Shown: one piece after another, positions 27,779 through 34,634 of the stretch
How the letters are laid out: every line of letters starts with the position of its first letter
Numbering within the stretch: the first letter of the stretch is position 1
Assembly (NCBI GenBank): GCA_947372865.1
Contig: CANBVJ010000025.1
Span: 1 to 42,421 of the forward strand
DNA length: 42,421 nucleotides
Direction: 5' to 3'
Source: Comamonadaceae bacterium
GTDB taxonomy: Bacteria > Pseudomonadota > Gammaproteobacteria > Burkholderiales > Burkholderiaceae_C
Notes under the pieces: generated by a model
Told to the model about the DNA's origin: nothing
Seen by the model: the letters and a program-made list of their open reading frames with translations, nothing else
The model's database searches: none
Made by a program: the position numbers and the translations under genes

Positions 27779-28518
27779 GCTTTGTACTCCGGTTCTTCGT
27801 GGTCAAGGATGTCTTTGAGCGCCGCAAAGTGCAGCGCGCTAAAGGCGGTGGGGTAATCGTTCCACTGCGCGCAGGCCAGCGCGGCCATTGGCTCGGGAAT
27901 CAGCGCCAGTGGTCGGCCCGTGGACAGGGCCAGCACTTGCAGCTTGGCGGCTTTTTCCAGGTAATAAAGTTCGTCCAGCGCCTGCGCCACCGTGGGGCCG
28001 ACCACGATCACGCCGTGGTTGCCCATGAACAGCACGCTTTTGCCCTCGCCCAGCAAGCCCGCCACGCGCTGGCCTTCGCTGGCATCCAGCGCCATGCCGG
28101 CGTAGTCGCGGTCATAGGCAATGCGGTCATGGAAGCGGCAGGCGTTTTGGTCCAGCGCCAGCCATTCAAAGTCTTGCAGGCAACACAGCGTGGTGGCGTA
28201 AGGCATGTGCGTGTGCAAGATGCAGCGCGCCTGCGGCAGGCGCTGGTGCAGCTCGGCGTGCAGGTTCCAAGCCGTGGGGTCGGGCGCGTTGGCGGCTTGT
28301 GCGTCAGCACCCTGGCGGGCGTCAACCCGCAGCAAGTCGCTAGCCCGGACGCGTGAGAAGTGGCTGCCCGCCGGGTTGAGCAAAAACTGCGCGCCGTCGT
28401 CGCTAAGCGCCAGACTGAAATGGTTGGCAATCGACTCATGCATGTCCCAGCGCGCCGCCCAGCGGAAGGCCGCAGCCAGGTCGATGCGCGCGGAAGTCTC
28501 GTCGGGGAGTTCGGTCAT
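27775..28518 (-). CDS. class II aldolase/adducin family protein
   Basis: 247 residues, AraD/FucA fold. Candidate zinc ligands are HTH in [10 protein letters not shown] and His in [11 protein letters not shown]; a Glu in [11 protein letters not shown] matches the catalytic acid region. It is the first gene of the ten-gene carnitine operon and is translationally coupled to BKACE. No aldol or decarboxylation step is known in carnitine degradation, so it may handle a side compound or an additional substrate. Members of this family are often misassigned as sugar aldolases; no sugar context exists here. Confidence 0.88.
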   Translation of the reverse strand: MTELPDETSARIDLAAAFRWAARWDMHESIANHFSLALSDDGAQFLLNPAGSHFSRVRASDLLRVDARQGADAQAANAPDPTAWNLHAELHQRLPQARCILHTHMPYATTLCCLQDFEWLALDQNACRFHDRIAYDRDYAGMALDASEGQRVAGLLGEGKSVLFMGNHGVIVVGPTVAQALDELYYLEKAAKLQVLALSTGRPLALIPEPMAALACAQWNDYPTAFSALHFAALKDILDHEEPEYKA

Positions 28519-28793
28519 GCGTCCAGTCGTGAAAAGATGCCAGTGTGGCCAGCGTGTTGGCGCACTGTAGCCCGCAAGCGGGCAGATTTATGGCACTTAG
28601 ACGACGTTTTTTCGGCTTTTTGCGACGATTTTCTGGATTGCTTGGCCATTTGCTGAGGTACGCGGCGGTCCATTTCGCGCCGCGAGGCTGCGTGGCGCCT
28701 CCTGCCAAGGTCGCTTTTGGGCCACCGCCCGAGCGCGCGCTGTGTCACCATCGGTGCTTTCGCATTTGCGCACTTTTGAGTCCACGCCGCACC
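28519..28793. promoter_or_regulatory. divergent control region, carnitine operon vs MFS gene
   Basis: 275 bases without a convincing gene. It must hold the promoter of the ten-gene minus-strand operon and of the MFS permease. A perfect short hairpin GCCCGC-AA-GCGGGC lies at 28570-28583, followed by an AT-richer T-tract stretch (28590-28660). No GCAAA-N-TTTGC pair like that at 18475-18519 was found. Confidence 0.3.
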
Positions 28794-30056
28794 ATGAACA
28801 ACCCGAGCAAAAAATCCCTCACCTGGCCCCTGGCCTCGCTGCTCAGCGGCGTGAGCATGCTGGTGGTGGGGATTGCGCTGCTGACGGTGGCTATTGGCGC
28901 GCAAGCCGGTTTGGCCAAGTATTCAGGCCTGGTGACGGGCATGATCATGTCGGCTTACTTTGCCGGCTTTGTGTATGGCACTTACGCCTGTCCGGCGCTC
29001 ATCCGCCGCGTGGGCTATATCCGCGCGTTTGCGGTGATGGCCTCGGTGGCGTCTGCCGTGCCGGTGTTGCACGCCATTTGGACCAACCCCTGGTTTTGGG
29101 GCCTGCTGCGCTTTGTGACCGGCGTGTGTATTGTGGGCTTGTATGTGGTGATCGAGAGCTGGCTCAACGTGGTGGCCGACCGCGAAAGCCGGGGCAAGGT
29201 GTTTGCGGCTTATATGGCGGTGAGTGGCGTGTCTACCGCCGTGGGCCAGTGGCTGATTTTGGTGGGCGACCGCTTTGGTTTTGTGCCGTTTGCGCTGGTG
29301 TCGATTTTGTTTTCGTTTGCGCTCATTCCCACCACGCTGACCACCATCCGCGAGCCGCGCCAGACCGAGGCGCCGTCCATGAACCTGATCTCGCTGTTTG
29401 TGATTTCGCCCATAGGCGCGATTGCGTCCATGGGCTCGGGCCTGATCAACGGCACCTTTTACAGCCTGGGCAATGTGTTTGGCAAAGGCGTGGGCTTTAG
29501 CGACAACCGCACTGCGGCCTTCATGGCCATCACGATTTTGAGCGGTGCGGCCTTTCAGTGGCCGGTGGGGCATTTGTCGGACCGCTACGACCGGCGCTGG
29601 ATTTTGTTCTGGATTTGCGTGGTGTCGGCGGTGCTGGCGGCCGTGGGCTTTTATTTGGCGCGCGAGTATGAAAACTTTTTGATTTTTCTGGGCGTCTTGT
29701 ACGGCGCCATGTCGTTTGCCATTTACGGCTTGAGCGTGGCGCACACCAACGATTTGATCGAGCCATCCAAGGTGCTGGAAACCACTGGCGGCTTGCTGCT
29801 GCTCTACGGCATTGGCGCAACCATGGGCCCCACGCTGGCCGGTGGCCTGATGGACGTTCTGGGCCCCGAAAGCCTGATGCTCTACTTTGCCATCGTGCTC
29901 ACGCTCTTGGCGGGTGTGGTTTGGTACTACACGGCCCAGCAGCAACGCTCTGCGCGCATGCCGGCGCACCGCTCCGACTACGTGATGATGGACGCCAGCT
30001 CGCAAGCGGTGCTGCAGATGGACCCGCGCGGCCAAACCCAGGCCGAACAAGACTAA
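28794..30056 (+). CDS. MFS transporter
   Basis: 420-residue major facilitator with about 12 hydrophobic segments, starting with SLLSGVSMLVVGIALLTVAI. ATG at 28794 gives a normal N-terminus (MNNPSKKSLTWPLASLL); the open frame upstream is not protein-like. The loop motif GHLSDRYDRRW between segments 8 and 9 is the A-like signature, and the sequence resembles the YcaD/MFS_1 group. It lies upstream of the tmpAB-like pair with 142 bases between. Uptake or export of a trimethylammonio compound is plausible but unproven. Confidence 0.92.
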   Translation: MNNPSKKSLTWPLASLLSGVSMLVVGIALLTVAIGAQAGLAKYSGLVTGMIMSAYFAGFVYGTYACPALIRRVGYIRAFAVMASVASAVPVLHAIWTNPWFWGLLRFVTGVCIVGLYVVIESWLNVVADRESRGKVFAAYMAVSGVSTAVGQWLILVGDRFGFVPFALVSILFSFALIPTTLTTIREPRQTEAPSMNLISLFVISPIGAIASMGSGLINGTFYSLGNVFGKGVGFSDNRTAAFMAITILSGAAFQWPVGHLSDRYDRRWILFWICVVSAVLAAVGFYLAREYENFLIFLGVLYGAMSFAIYGLSVAHTNDLIEPSKVLETTGGLLLLYGIGATMGPTLAGGLMDVLGPESLMLYFAIVLTLLAGVVWYYTAQQQRSARMPAHRSDYVMMDASSQAVLQMDPRGQTQAEQD

Positions 30057-30174
30057 GCGGCACAAGAAGCGCACTCGGCGCCGCGCGCCTGTCAATTACA
30101 CAAATTGCGTGCGGGCATGTACCGGCGCACTGGCAGGTCGCGCTGGATTAGTATCGTGGCGGGAACATCTTTCA

Positions 30175-30183
30175 CCCCCCCCC
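30175..30183 (+). repeat. nine-cytosine homopolymer before the dioxygenase gene
   Basis: A run of nine C residues lies 15 bases upstream of the chosen GTG start. Such a tract can vary in length by slippage, and could change spacing in the leader or, if an upstream start is used, the reading frame. It is also a common sequencing-error spot. Confidence 0.9.
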
Positions 30184-30198
30184 ACAGGACTGCACGCC

Positions 30199-31314
30199 GT
30201 GATTGCTATTGACATCAACCTCTCTGCCACCCCGCCCCAAGTCGTGCTGCGCCAAGGCGCTGACACCCAAGTGCTGCCCGCACTGTGGCTGCGCGCCCGC
30301 AGCTATGACCCCAGCCAGCGCGACCTCGTTACCGGCCAGCGCCTGATGAACCCGCACCAGTTGCCCACCGACCTGCAACTCACCGCCACCGCCTGGAACG
30401 CGGACCGCACGCAACTGCGCCTGGCGTTTAGCGACGGCTTTGCCGGCGACTTTGACCCGCAAGAACTGATCGTAGGCACCGTGTTGTCCGAAGAATGCCC
30501 GCCGCCCCAGCCCTGGACGTCTGACCTGTCGCCCCAGCCGGTCTACGGCTGGGACGATCTGGCCCAAGAAGCGGTGCTGCACCGCGCGTTGCGCGACTTC
30601 ATCACCCGCGGCTTTTTGCTGGTGCACGGCAGCCCCACCAAGGCCGACTCGATTTTGGAAGTGGCGCGGCGCTTTGGCTATGTGCGCGACACCAACTTTG
30701 GTGCGTTTTTTGAGGTCTATTCGCGCCCCGGCTCCAACGATCTGGCTTACCGCCCGGTGTCTCTGGGCCCGCACACCGACAACCCTTACCGTGACCCGGT
30801 GCCCGGCATCCAGGTGCTGCAATGCCTGCAAAACGAAACCTCGGGCGGCCTGTCCACCCTGGTGGACAGCCTGGCCGTGGCCGCCCAGGTGCGCGCCGAA
30901 GACCCTGAAGGCTTTGCGCTGCTCAGCAAGGTGCCGGTGCGCTTTGAATACCGCGACGGCGACAAGGCGCACTTGGTGGCGGTCACGCCCCTGATTGAGC
31001 TTGACGGCCAAGGCCATATGACCGGCGTGCACTACAGCCCGCGCCTGGACGATATTCCGCTCATGTCCGAGGCCGACACCCAGCGCTACCACGCCACGCG
31101 CAAGCGCCTGGGCGAACTGTTTGAAGACCCGCGCTACGAGCTGCGCTTTCGGCTGGACCCGGGCTGGTTCATGATGTTTGACAACAACCGCGTCTTGCAC
31201 GGTCGCACCGCGTTTGACCCGTCTGAAGGCCACCGCCAACTGCAGGGCTGCTACATTGACCGCGACGGCCCACGCAGCACCTACCGCGTGCTGAGCCGCC
31301 GCTTTGGGGCCTGA
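30199..31314 (+). CDS. tmpA: 2OG/Fe(II) dioxygenase, probable 2-(trimethylammonio)ethylphosphonate dioxygenase
   Basis: TauD/GBBH-family oxygenase, 371 residues from GTG at 30199, with a weak AGGA site about 10 bases before it. An upstream in-frame ATG at 30109 gives a non-conserved extension. Iron ligands are His192 and Asp194 (GPHTDNP) and His334 (RVLHGR), and Arg346 (GHRQLQ) should bind 2-oxoglutarate. The N-terminal DUF971-like domain (LPALWLRARSYD) lacks the zinc cysteines of gamma-butyrobetaine hydroxylase. The HD-domain oxygenase gene 43 bases downstream matches the TmpA-TmpB pair, in which TmpA hydroxylates the phosphonate next to phosphorus. Gamma-butyrobetaine or trimethyllysine hydroxylase remains an alternative because carnitine genes are nearby. 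Confidence 0.75.
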   Translation: MIAIDINLSATPPQVVLRQGADTQVLPALWLRARSYDPSQRDLVTGQRLMNPHQLPTDLQLTATAWNADRTQLRLAFSDGFAGDFDPQELIVGTVLSEECPPPQPWTSDLSPQPVYGWDDLAQEAVLHRALRDFITRGFLLVHGSPTKADSILEVARRFGYVRDTNFGAFFEVYSRPGSNDLAYRPVSLGPHTDNPYRDPVPGIQVLQCLQNETSGGLSTLVDSLAVAAQVRAEDPEGFALLSKVPVRFEYRDGDKAHLVAVTPLIELDGQGHMTGVHYSPRLDDIPLMSEADTQRYHATRKRLGELFEDPRYELRFRLDPGWFMMFDNNRVLHGRTAFDPSEGHRQLQGCYIDRDGPRSTYRVLSRRFGA

Positions 31315-31357
31315 GCGCCCTGCATTTTTGAACCCCACTTTTGATTGAGGCTACGCC

Positions 31358-31933
31358 ATGAACCAGGTTGCATTTACCCAGATGAAAGACGGCACGGCCG
31401 AGGAATACCAGTTCTTGCAAGGGCTGGAGCACGACTACGTCCGCGCCCTGCCCGACCGCCTGTTGACGGCGCTCGAAGGCTTGGGTGACTCTTTGCAGGG
31501 CTACCAGATCAGCCGCCTGGAGCATTCGCTGCAAAGCGCCACCCGCGCCGAGGCCGATGGCGCCGACATCGACATGGTGGTGGCCGCCCTGGTGCACGAC
31601 ATTGGCGACGCGCTGGCCCCCGAGAACCACTCGCAAATGGCCGCCGCCATCCTGCGCCCCTATGTGCGCGCCGAAGTGACCTGGGTGATTGAAATGCACG
31701 GCCTGTTTCAAATGAAATACTACGCGCACCACTACGGCAACAACCCCGACGGCTACTTGGCTTACGCCGACCACAAGTGGTTTGACAGCTGCGCCCGCTT
31801 TTGCGAACTCTACGACCAAGCCGCCTTTGACCCGGCTTACCCGACCAAGCCGCTGTCGTACTTTGCGCCCATGCTGCGGGAGGTGTTTGGGCGCAAGGCG
31901 TTTGATCCGGAAGTGGTTCAAGAGGGAGTTTGA
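31358..31933 (+). CDS. tmpB: HD-domain mixed-valent diiron oxygenase, probable TmpB (betaine-forming C-P cleavage)
   Basis: 191-residue HD-superfamily protein of the PhnZ/MIOX-like oxygenase branch, often annotated as a phosphohydrolase. Candidate metal ligands are His56, His80-Asp81 (LVHDIGD), His91 (ENHSQ), His114 (EMHGLFQ) and an acidic residue near 138-153 (ADHKWFD). The His56-to-His80 spacing equals that of PhnZ. The N-terminal MKDGTAEEYQFL supplies a Tyr and Glu that could form the substrate lid. Paired with the upstream dioxygenase it would cleave 1-hydroxy-2-(trimethylammonio)ethylphosphonate to glycine betaine and phosphate. The gene is followed at once by degenerate DNA. Confidence 0.75.
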   Translation: MNQVAFTQMKDGTAEEYQFLQGLEHDYVRALPDRLLTALEGLGDSLQGYQISRLEHSLQSATRAEADGADIDMVVAALVHDIGDALAPENHSQMAAAILRPYVRAEVTWVIEMHGLFQMKYYAHHYGNNPDGYLAYADHKWFDSCARFCELYDQAAFDPAYPTKPLSYFAPMLREVFGRKAFDPEVVQEGV

Positions 31934-31950
31934 GGGCGTTTGCGTTCAGG

Positions 31951-32120
31951 GAAGCGCGGAGAATTTTGGCACGCGCAGCGACGCCGTCTTGGTGTCAGCC
32001 GAGGACTGGAGCGCCATCCAGGAAACGCTGTATCTGCTGGCTGTGCCGGGTATGCGCGAATCCATCAATGCCGGTATAGCTGAGCCACTGGCGCAGAGCG
32101 CGACCGGGCTCAACTGGTGA
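31951..32120 (+). pseudogene. truncated YefM/Phd-type antitoxin remnant
   Basis: The plus frame ending at the TGA 32118-32120 encodes NFGTRSDAVLVSAEDWSAIQ, then ETLYLLAVPGMRESI and AEPLAQ. This is the C-terminal half of a YefM/Phd antitoxin. The N-terminal half and a start codon are missing, and the upstream boundary runs into the end of the tmpB-like gene. No intact YoeB/Txe toxin follows. It is a decayed fragment left by a deletion or insertion. Confidence 0.65.
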
Positions 32121-32256
32121 CTGGGTACTTGTCTTTGCCGAGTAGTAAGCGGTGCGTGTGCTCGGTATGTGGACGCACTAAAAATGAGCCATTGCGGCGC
32201 TTGGTTTTTCCCAGCAAAGCGTCCAGCACCAGTTCTGTCGTCATAAGGGGTTTCAT
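32110..32256 (-). pseudogene. possible IS3-type transposase fragment
   Basis: A 48-codon minus-strand frame begins MKPLMTTELVLDALLGKTKR. The first part resembles the segment of IS3-family OrfB that reads near M-T-x-x-L-V-x-D-A-L, after which the similarity stops. No inverted repeats or further transposase sequence are visible. It may be an insertion-sequence scar that explains the truncated antitoxin beside it. Weak call. Confidence 0.3.
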
Positions 32257-32279
32257 TGACCAACCCACGACCGCGTGCG

Positions 32280-32305
32280 TAGATTTATCTAAGTTTTTAT
32301 ATAAT
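32280..32305 (+). promoter_or_regulatory. HigBA promoter with palindromic operator
   Basis: An exact TATAAT at 32300-32305 places the expected transcription start on or next to the A of the toxin ATG (32312). The palindrome TAGAT-TT-ATCTA at 32280-32291 overlaps the -35 region and is a good candidate for autorepression by the antitoxin. The surroundings are strikingly AT-rich for this window. Confidence 0.65.
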
Positions 32306-32311
32306 TAAGGC

Positions 32312-32626
32312 ATGAAATCCCTTCAATTCATCGGAAGCAGCCAACAAGATTTGGCTAAGTTCCCTGAATTGGCAAAGCGACATGCAGGGTTTGAGCTGTG
32401 GCAAGTTCAACTGGGCTTGATGCCCAGCGACTTCAAGCCCATGCCCACGGTGGGTGCTGGGGCGTATGAGGTGCGTATCAAGGTGGGGACACAGTGGCGT
32501 GTGATTTATGTGGCTAACCGAGGGGACGCGGTGTACGTGCTGCACGCTTTTCAAAAGACCACGCAGAAAACCGCCAAGTCCGACATTGACCTGGCCGCCG
32601 CCCGATACAAGCAAATAGGAGCCTGA
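32312..32626 (+). CDS. HigB/RelE-type toxin (phage Gp49-like family)
   Basis: 104-residue type II toxin. Typical blocks are LAKFPELAKRHAGFELWQVQ, GAGAYEVRIKVGTQWRVIY and AVYVLHAFQKTTQKT, the RelE-like core of the Gp49/HigB family that cleaves mRNA on the ribosome. The gene lies 3 bases before an XRE antitoxin, toxin-first as in higBA modules. With a -10 box 6 bases upstream its mRNA may be leaderless. Confidence 0.92.
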   Translation: MKSLQFIGSSQQDLAKFPELAKRHAGFELWQVQLGLMPSDFKPMPTVGAGAYEVRIKVGTQWRVIYVANRGDAVYVLHAFQKTTQKTAKSDIDLAAARYKQIGA

Positions 32627-32629
32627 ACC

Positions 32630-32917
32630 ATGACCGAATCCAATATTCATCCGTCCAGTGGCAATGTGTTTGTGGACCTGGGGTTTTCTGAGGGCGAGGC
32701 AGCTGTGCTGGCCCTGCGTGCCGATTTGATGGGGCGCTTGCGCTTGCTGGTGCAGCAAGAGGGCTGGACGCAAGAGCAAGCCGCCAAGCGCTTTGGGGTG
32801 ACGCAGTCTCGGGTGTCTGACTTGGTGCGGGGAAAGTGGGAAAAGTTCAGCCTGGACATGCTCATTACCCTGGCCGCGCGTGCGGGGCAAAAAGTGGCGA
32901 TTGAAATGCACGCTTGA
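32630..32917 (+). CDS. HigA-type XRE-family antitoxin
   Basis: 95-residue helix-turn-helix protein. The HTH covers about residues 45-75 (EQAAKRFGVTQSRVSDLVRG) and is followed by KFSLDMLITLAARAGQKV, as in antitoxins paired with Gp49-like toxins. It should neutralise the toxin encoded 3 bases upstream and repress the shared promoter through the palindrome at 32280-32291. Confidence 0.92.
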   Translation: MTESNIHPSSGNVFVDLGFSEGEAAVLALRADLMGRLRLLVQQEGWTQEQAAKRFGVTQSRVSDLVRGKWEKFSLDMLITLAARAGQKVAIEMHA

Positions 32918-32935
32918 ACTGTCCTGCCACCCACA

Positions 32936-32963
32936 AATAGGGCCGCATTTCAGCGGCCTCCCT
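32936..32963. terminator. hairpin between higA-like gene and imuB
   Basis: Inverted repeat with core GGCCGC / GCGGCC (32941-32958), a 6-base loop and flanking ATAGG / CCTAT pairing with a small bulge. It sits between convergent genes and lacks a clear T-run, so it may terminate inefficiently or act with Rho. Confidence 0.5.
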
Positions 32964-33058
32964 ATCTAAAGCCCCGCGCACTGGGCGAACTCAAGGCCCT
33001 ACTCGATTCCTTGGACCGCGAAGCCAGCAAAGTTGGGGTAGCAAAGCCGCCAGCTCCC

Positions 33059-34624
33059 TCACGCAAACACCCCATGCAAGTACCACTGCGCCGCGTCCTT
33101 GGCGCCCTGGCCGTCTTTGCCCCCCAGCCGGTCGCAGTAAATCCACAGCAGCCCGTGGCGCTGGCTGCGGGCGACAAAGTAGTCGCGCAGAGCCGGGGTT
33201 TCGCCTTCTAGCCAACCGGCTTCGAGCCGCTGCGGGCCGGCCAGCAAGGCCAGTGGGCCGTGAAATTGGGGTTGCGCGTGTTGCACTTGCAGGCTTTGCG
33301 GTGTGGCCAGCAGCCAACTGGGGTAGAGCGCGCCGGGTTCGGTCGATAGCTGCAAATTGGTGGTGGAGCGAGCGACGGAAGTCACCGCGCGCACACCCTT
33401 TTTTTCTGCGCGCGGCGTGGCAGGTTTAGCGGCAACTTTGGCCGCAGTTTTGGGCGCAACATCGGGGGTAGCGCAGGGCTGCCAGTGCTGCATGCGTTCG
33501 GGCCGGTGTTCGTCTTGGGCGCTGGCGCACAGCACTTGCGCAGGCCCCAGGCGGGCGGCCACGCGCTCGAGCATGTGGTGCAGGCTGTCGCCGCTGCGCA
33601 CTTCGCCCAAAAGCAGGCTGTGGCTTTCGCCCGAGAGCGGCTGGGTGGCCAGCGTGCGCAGGCGCAAATACAGCACCGGCGCGGGCAGCACCACGCGCGC
33701 CAGTTGCTCGGCCAGCAGGCGCTCCAGATGGCGCAGGTCTTGGGTGGCCTGGGCGGTGCGCAGCTCCAGGCGGCCATAGCCACTGGCGTCGTGGTGGGCG
33801 TCTACGTGCAGCGCGTTGGAGCGGCGCGCGTCGAGTTCCCAACGCAGCTCTAGCACCAGCACGCCGCGCTGGCGCGCGCGCAGCCATTCCAGCAACTGCG
33901 CCAGCAGGCGGCGCGCGCCAAACAGCAGCGCAGACGCCGACTCCACCTGCGCGACCAGCTCTAGCGGCGCGTCAAACACCTCGGGCAGGCGCAGCCAGGG
34001 GTAGACCTCGCTCTGCAGGCCATAGGCTTGGTCTAACGCGGCCAGCAGCTCGGCCCCAAAGCGGCGCGCCAGGCCCGCGCGCGGCAAGGCGCGCAACTGG
34101 CCCCAGGTGCGGCAACCCAAGCGCTCTAAGGTGGGCAGATGGGCGCGGGCTGCGGGCAAGGCGGTCAGCGACAAGGCGTCGGTAGGGAGCGCGTCGCCCT
34201 GCATGCGCAGTTCGGGGCCGTCCCATACCGCAGTTTCACTGGTGGCGCCAGGCGCGTCGTACTGCGCGCCAGCCTTCTCAGTCTCTGGAGCCACCGTCCA
34301 CAAACGCCCCAGCGCCACCAGCGCCGTCGGGCCCTGGGCGCAGAGCAGCGGCGCGAGCGCAGGCGTAAGCAGCTGCTGCAACAAGGCGCTGCGCCCGCCA
34401 AACAGGCGTTCGCTGCCCGAGATTTCGAGCACCAGCGCGCCGTCCAGCTCTGCCACCCAGGGCGTGAGCTGCAGGGCGCGCCAGGCCAGCGCGGTGAGCG
34501 GGTCGCTTAAATGAATGGAAGCGCTGCCCGCCACCGGCAGCACCGGATGCAGGCGCAGCGCCAGCCAATGCGGCGGCAACTGCGGCCTTGGCGCCGGGCT
34601 TGGGGGAAGCGCGTGCGAGTCCAC
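33059..34624 (-). CDS. imuB: ImuB, inactive Y-family polymerase-like mutasome protein
   Basis: About 521 residues from a GTG about 10 bases after the imuA stop; an ATG at 34693 inside imuA is an alternative start. The N-terminus PPHWLALRLHPVLP matches ImuB. It is followed by the fingers/palm-like region (LVLEISGSERLFGG) and the LRLPEVFDAPLELV and ELRWELDARRSN little-finger blocks. The C-terminus (LLWIYCDRLGG, QWYLHGVFA) is typical. Catalytic acidic residues of active Y-polymerases are not evident, as expected for ImuB, which links the DnaE2 polymerase to the sliding clamp during damage-induced mutagenesis. It is co-transcribed with imuA under a LexA box. Confidence 0.93.
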   Translation of the reverse strand: MDSHALPPSPAPRPQLPPHWLALRLHPVLPVAGSASIHLSDPLTALAWRALQLTPWVAELDGALVLEISGSERLFGGRSALLQQLLTPALAPLLCAQGPTALVALGRLWTVAPETEKAGAQYDAPGATSETAVWDGPELRMQGDALPTDALSLTALPAARAHLPTLERLGCRTWGQLRALPRAGLARRFGAELLAALDQAYGLQSEVYPWLRLPEVFDAPLELVAQVESASALLFGARRLLAQLLEWLRARQRGVLVLELRWELDARRSNALHVDAHHDASGYGRLELRTAQATQDLRHLERLLAEQLARVVLPAPVLYLRLRTLATQPLSGESHSLLLGEVRSGDSLHHMLERVAARLGPAQVLCASAQDEHRPERMQHWQPCATPDVAPKTAAKVAAKPATPRAEKKGVRAVTSVARSTTNLQLSTEPGALYPSWLLATPQSLQVQHAQPQFHGPLALLAGPQRLEAGWLEGETPALRDYFVARSQRHGLLWIYCDRLGGKDGQGAKDAAQWYLHGVFA

Positions 34625-34634
34625 CACACAGCCC

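Noticed and set aside
28515-28650. Lysine-rich minus-strand frame beginning MAKQSRKSSQKAEKT upstream of the aldolase gene
   Set aside because: Short, low complexity, no ribosome-binding site or family similarity that I can see; it lies in the divergent promoter region.
30199-31314. Firm call as gamma-butyrobetaine hydroxylase
   Set aside because: The zinc cysteines are missing and the HD oxygenase partner points to TmpA; kept only as an alternative.
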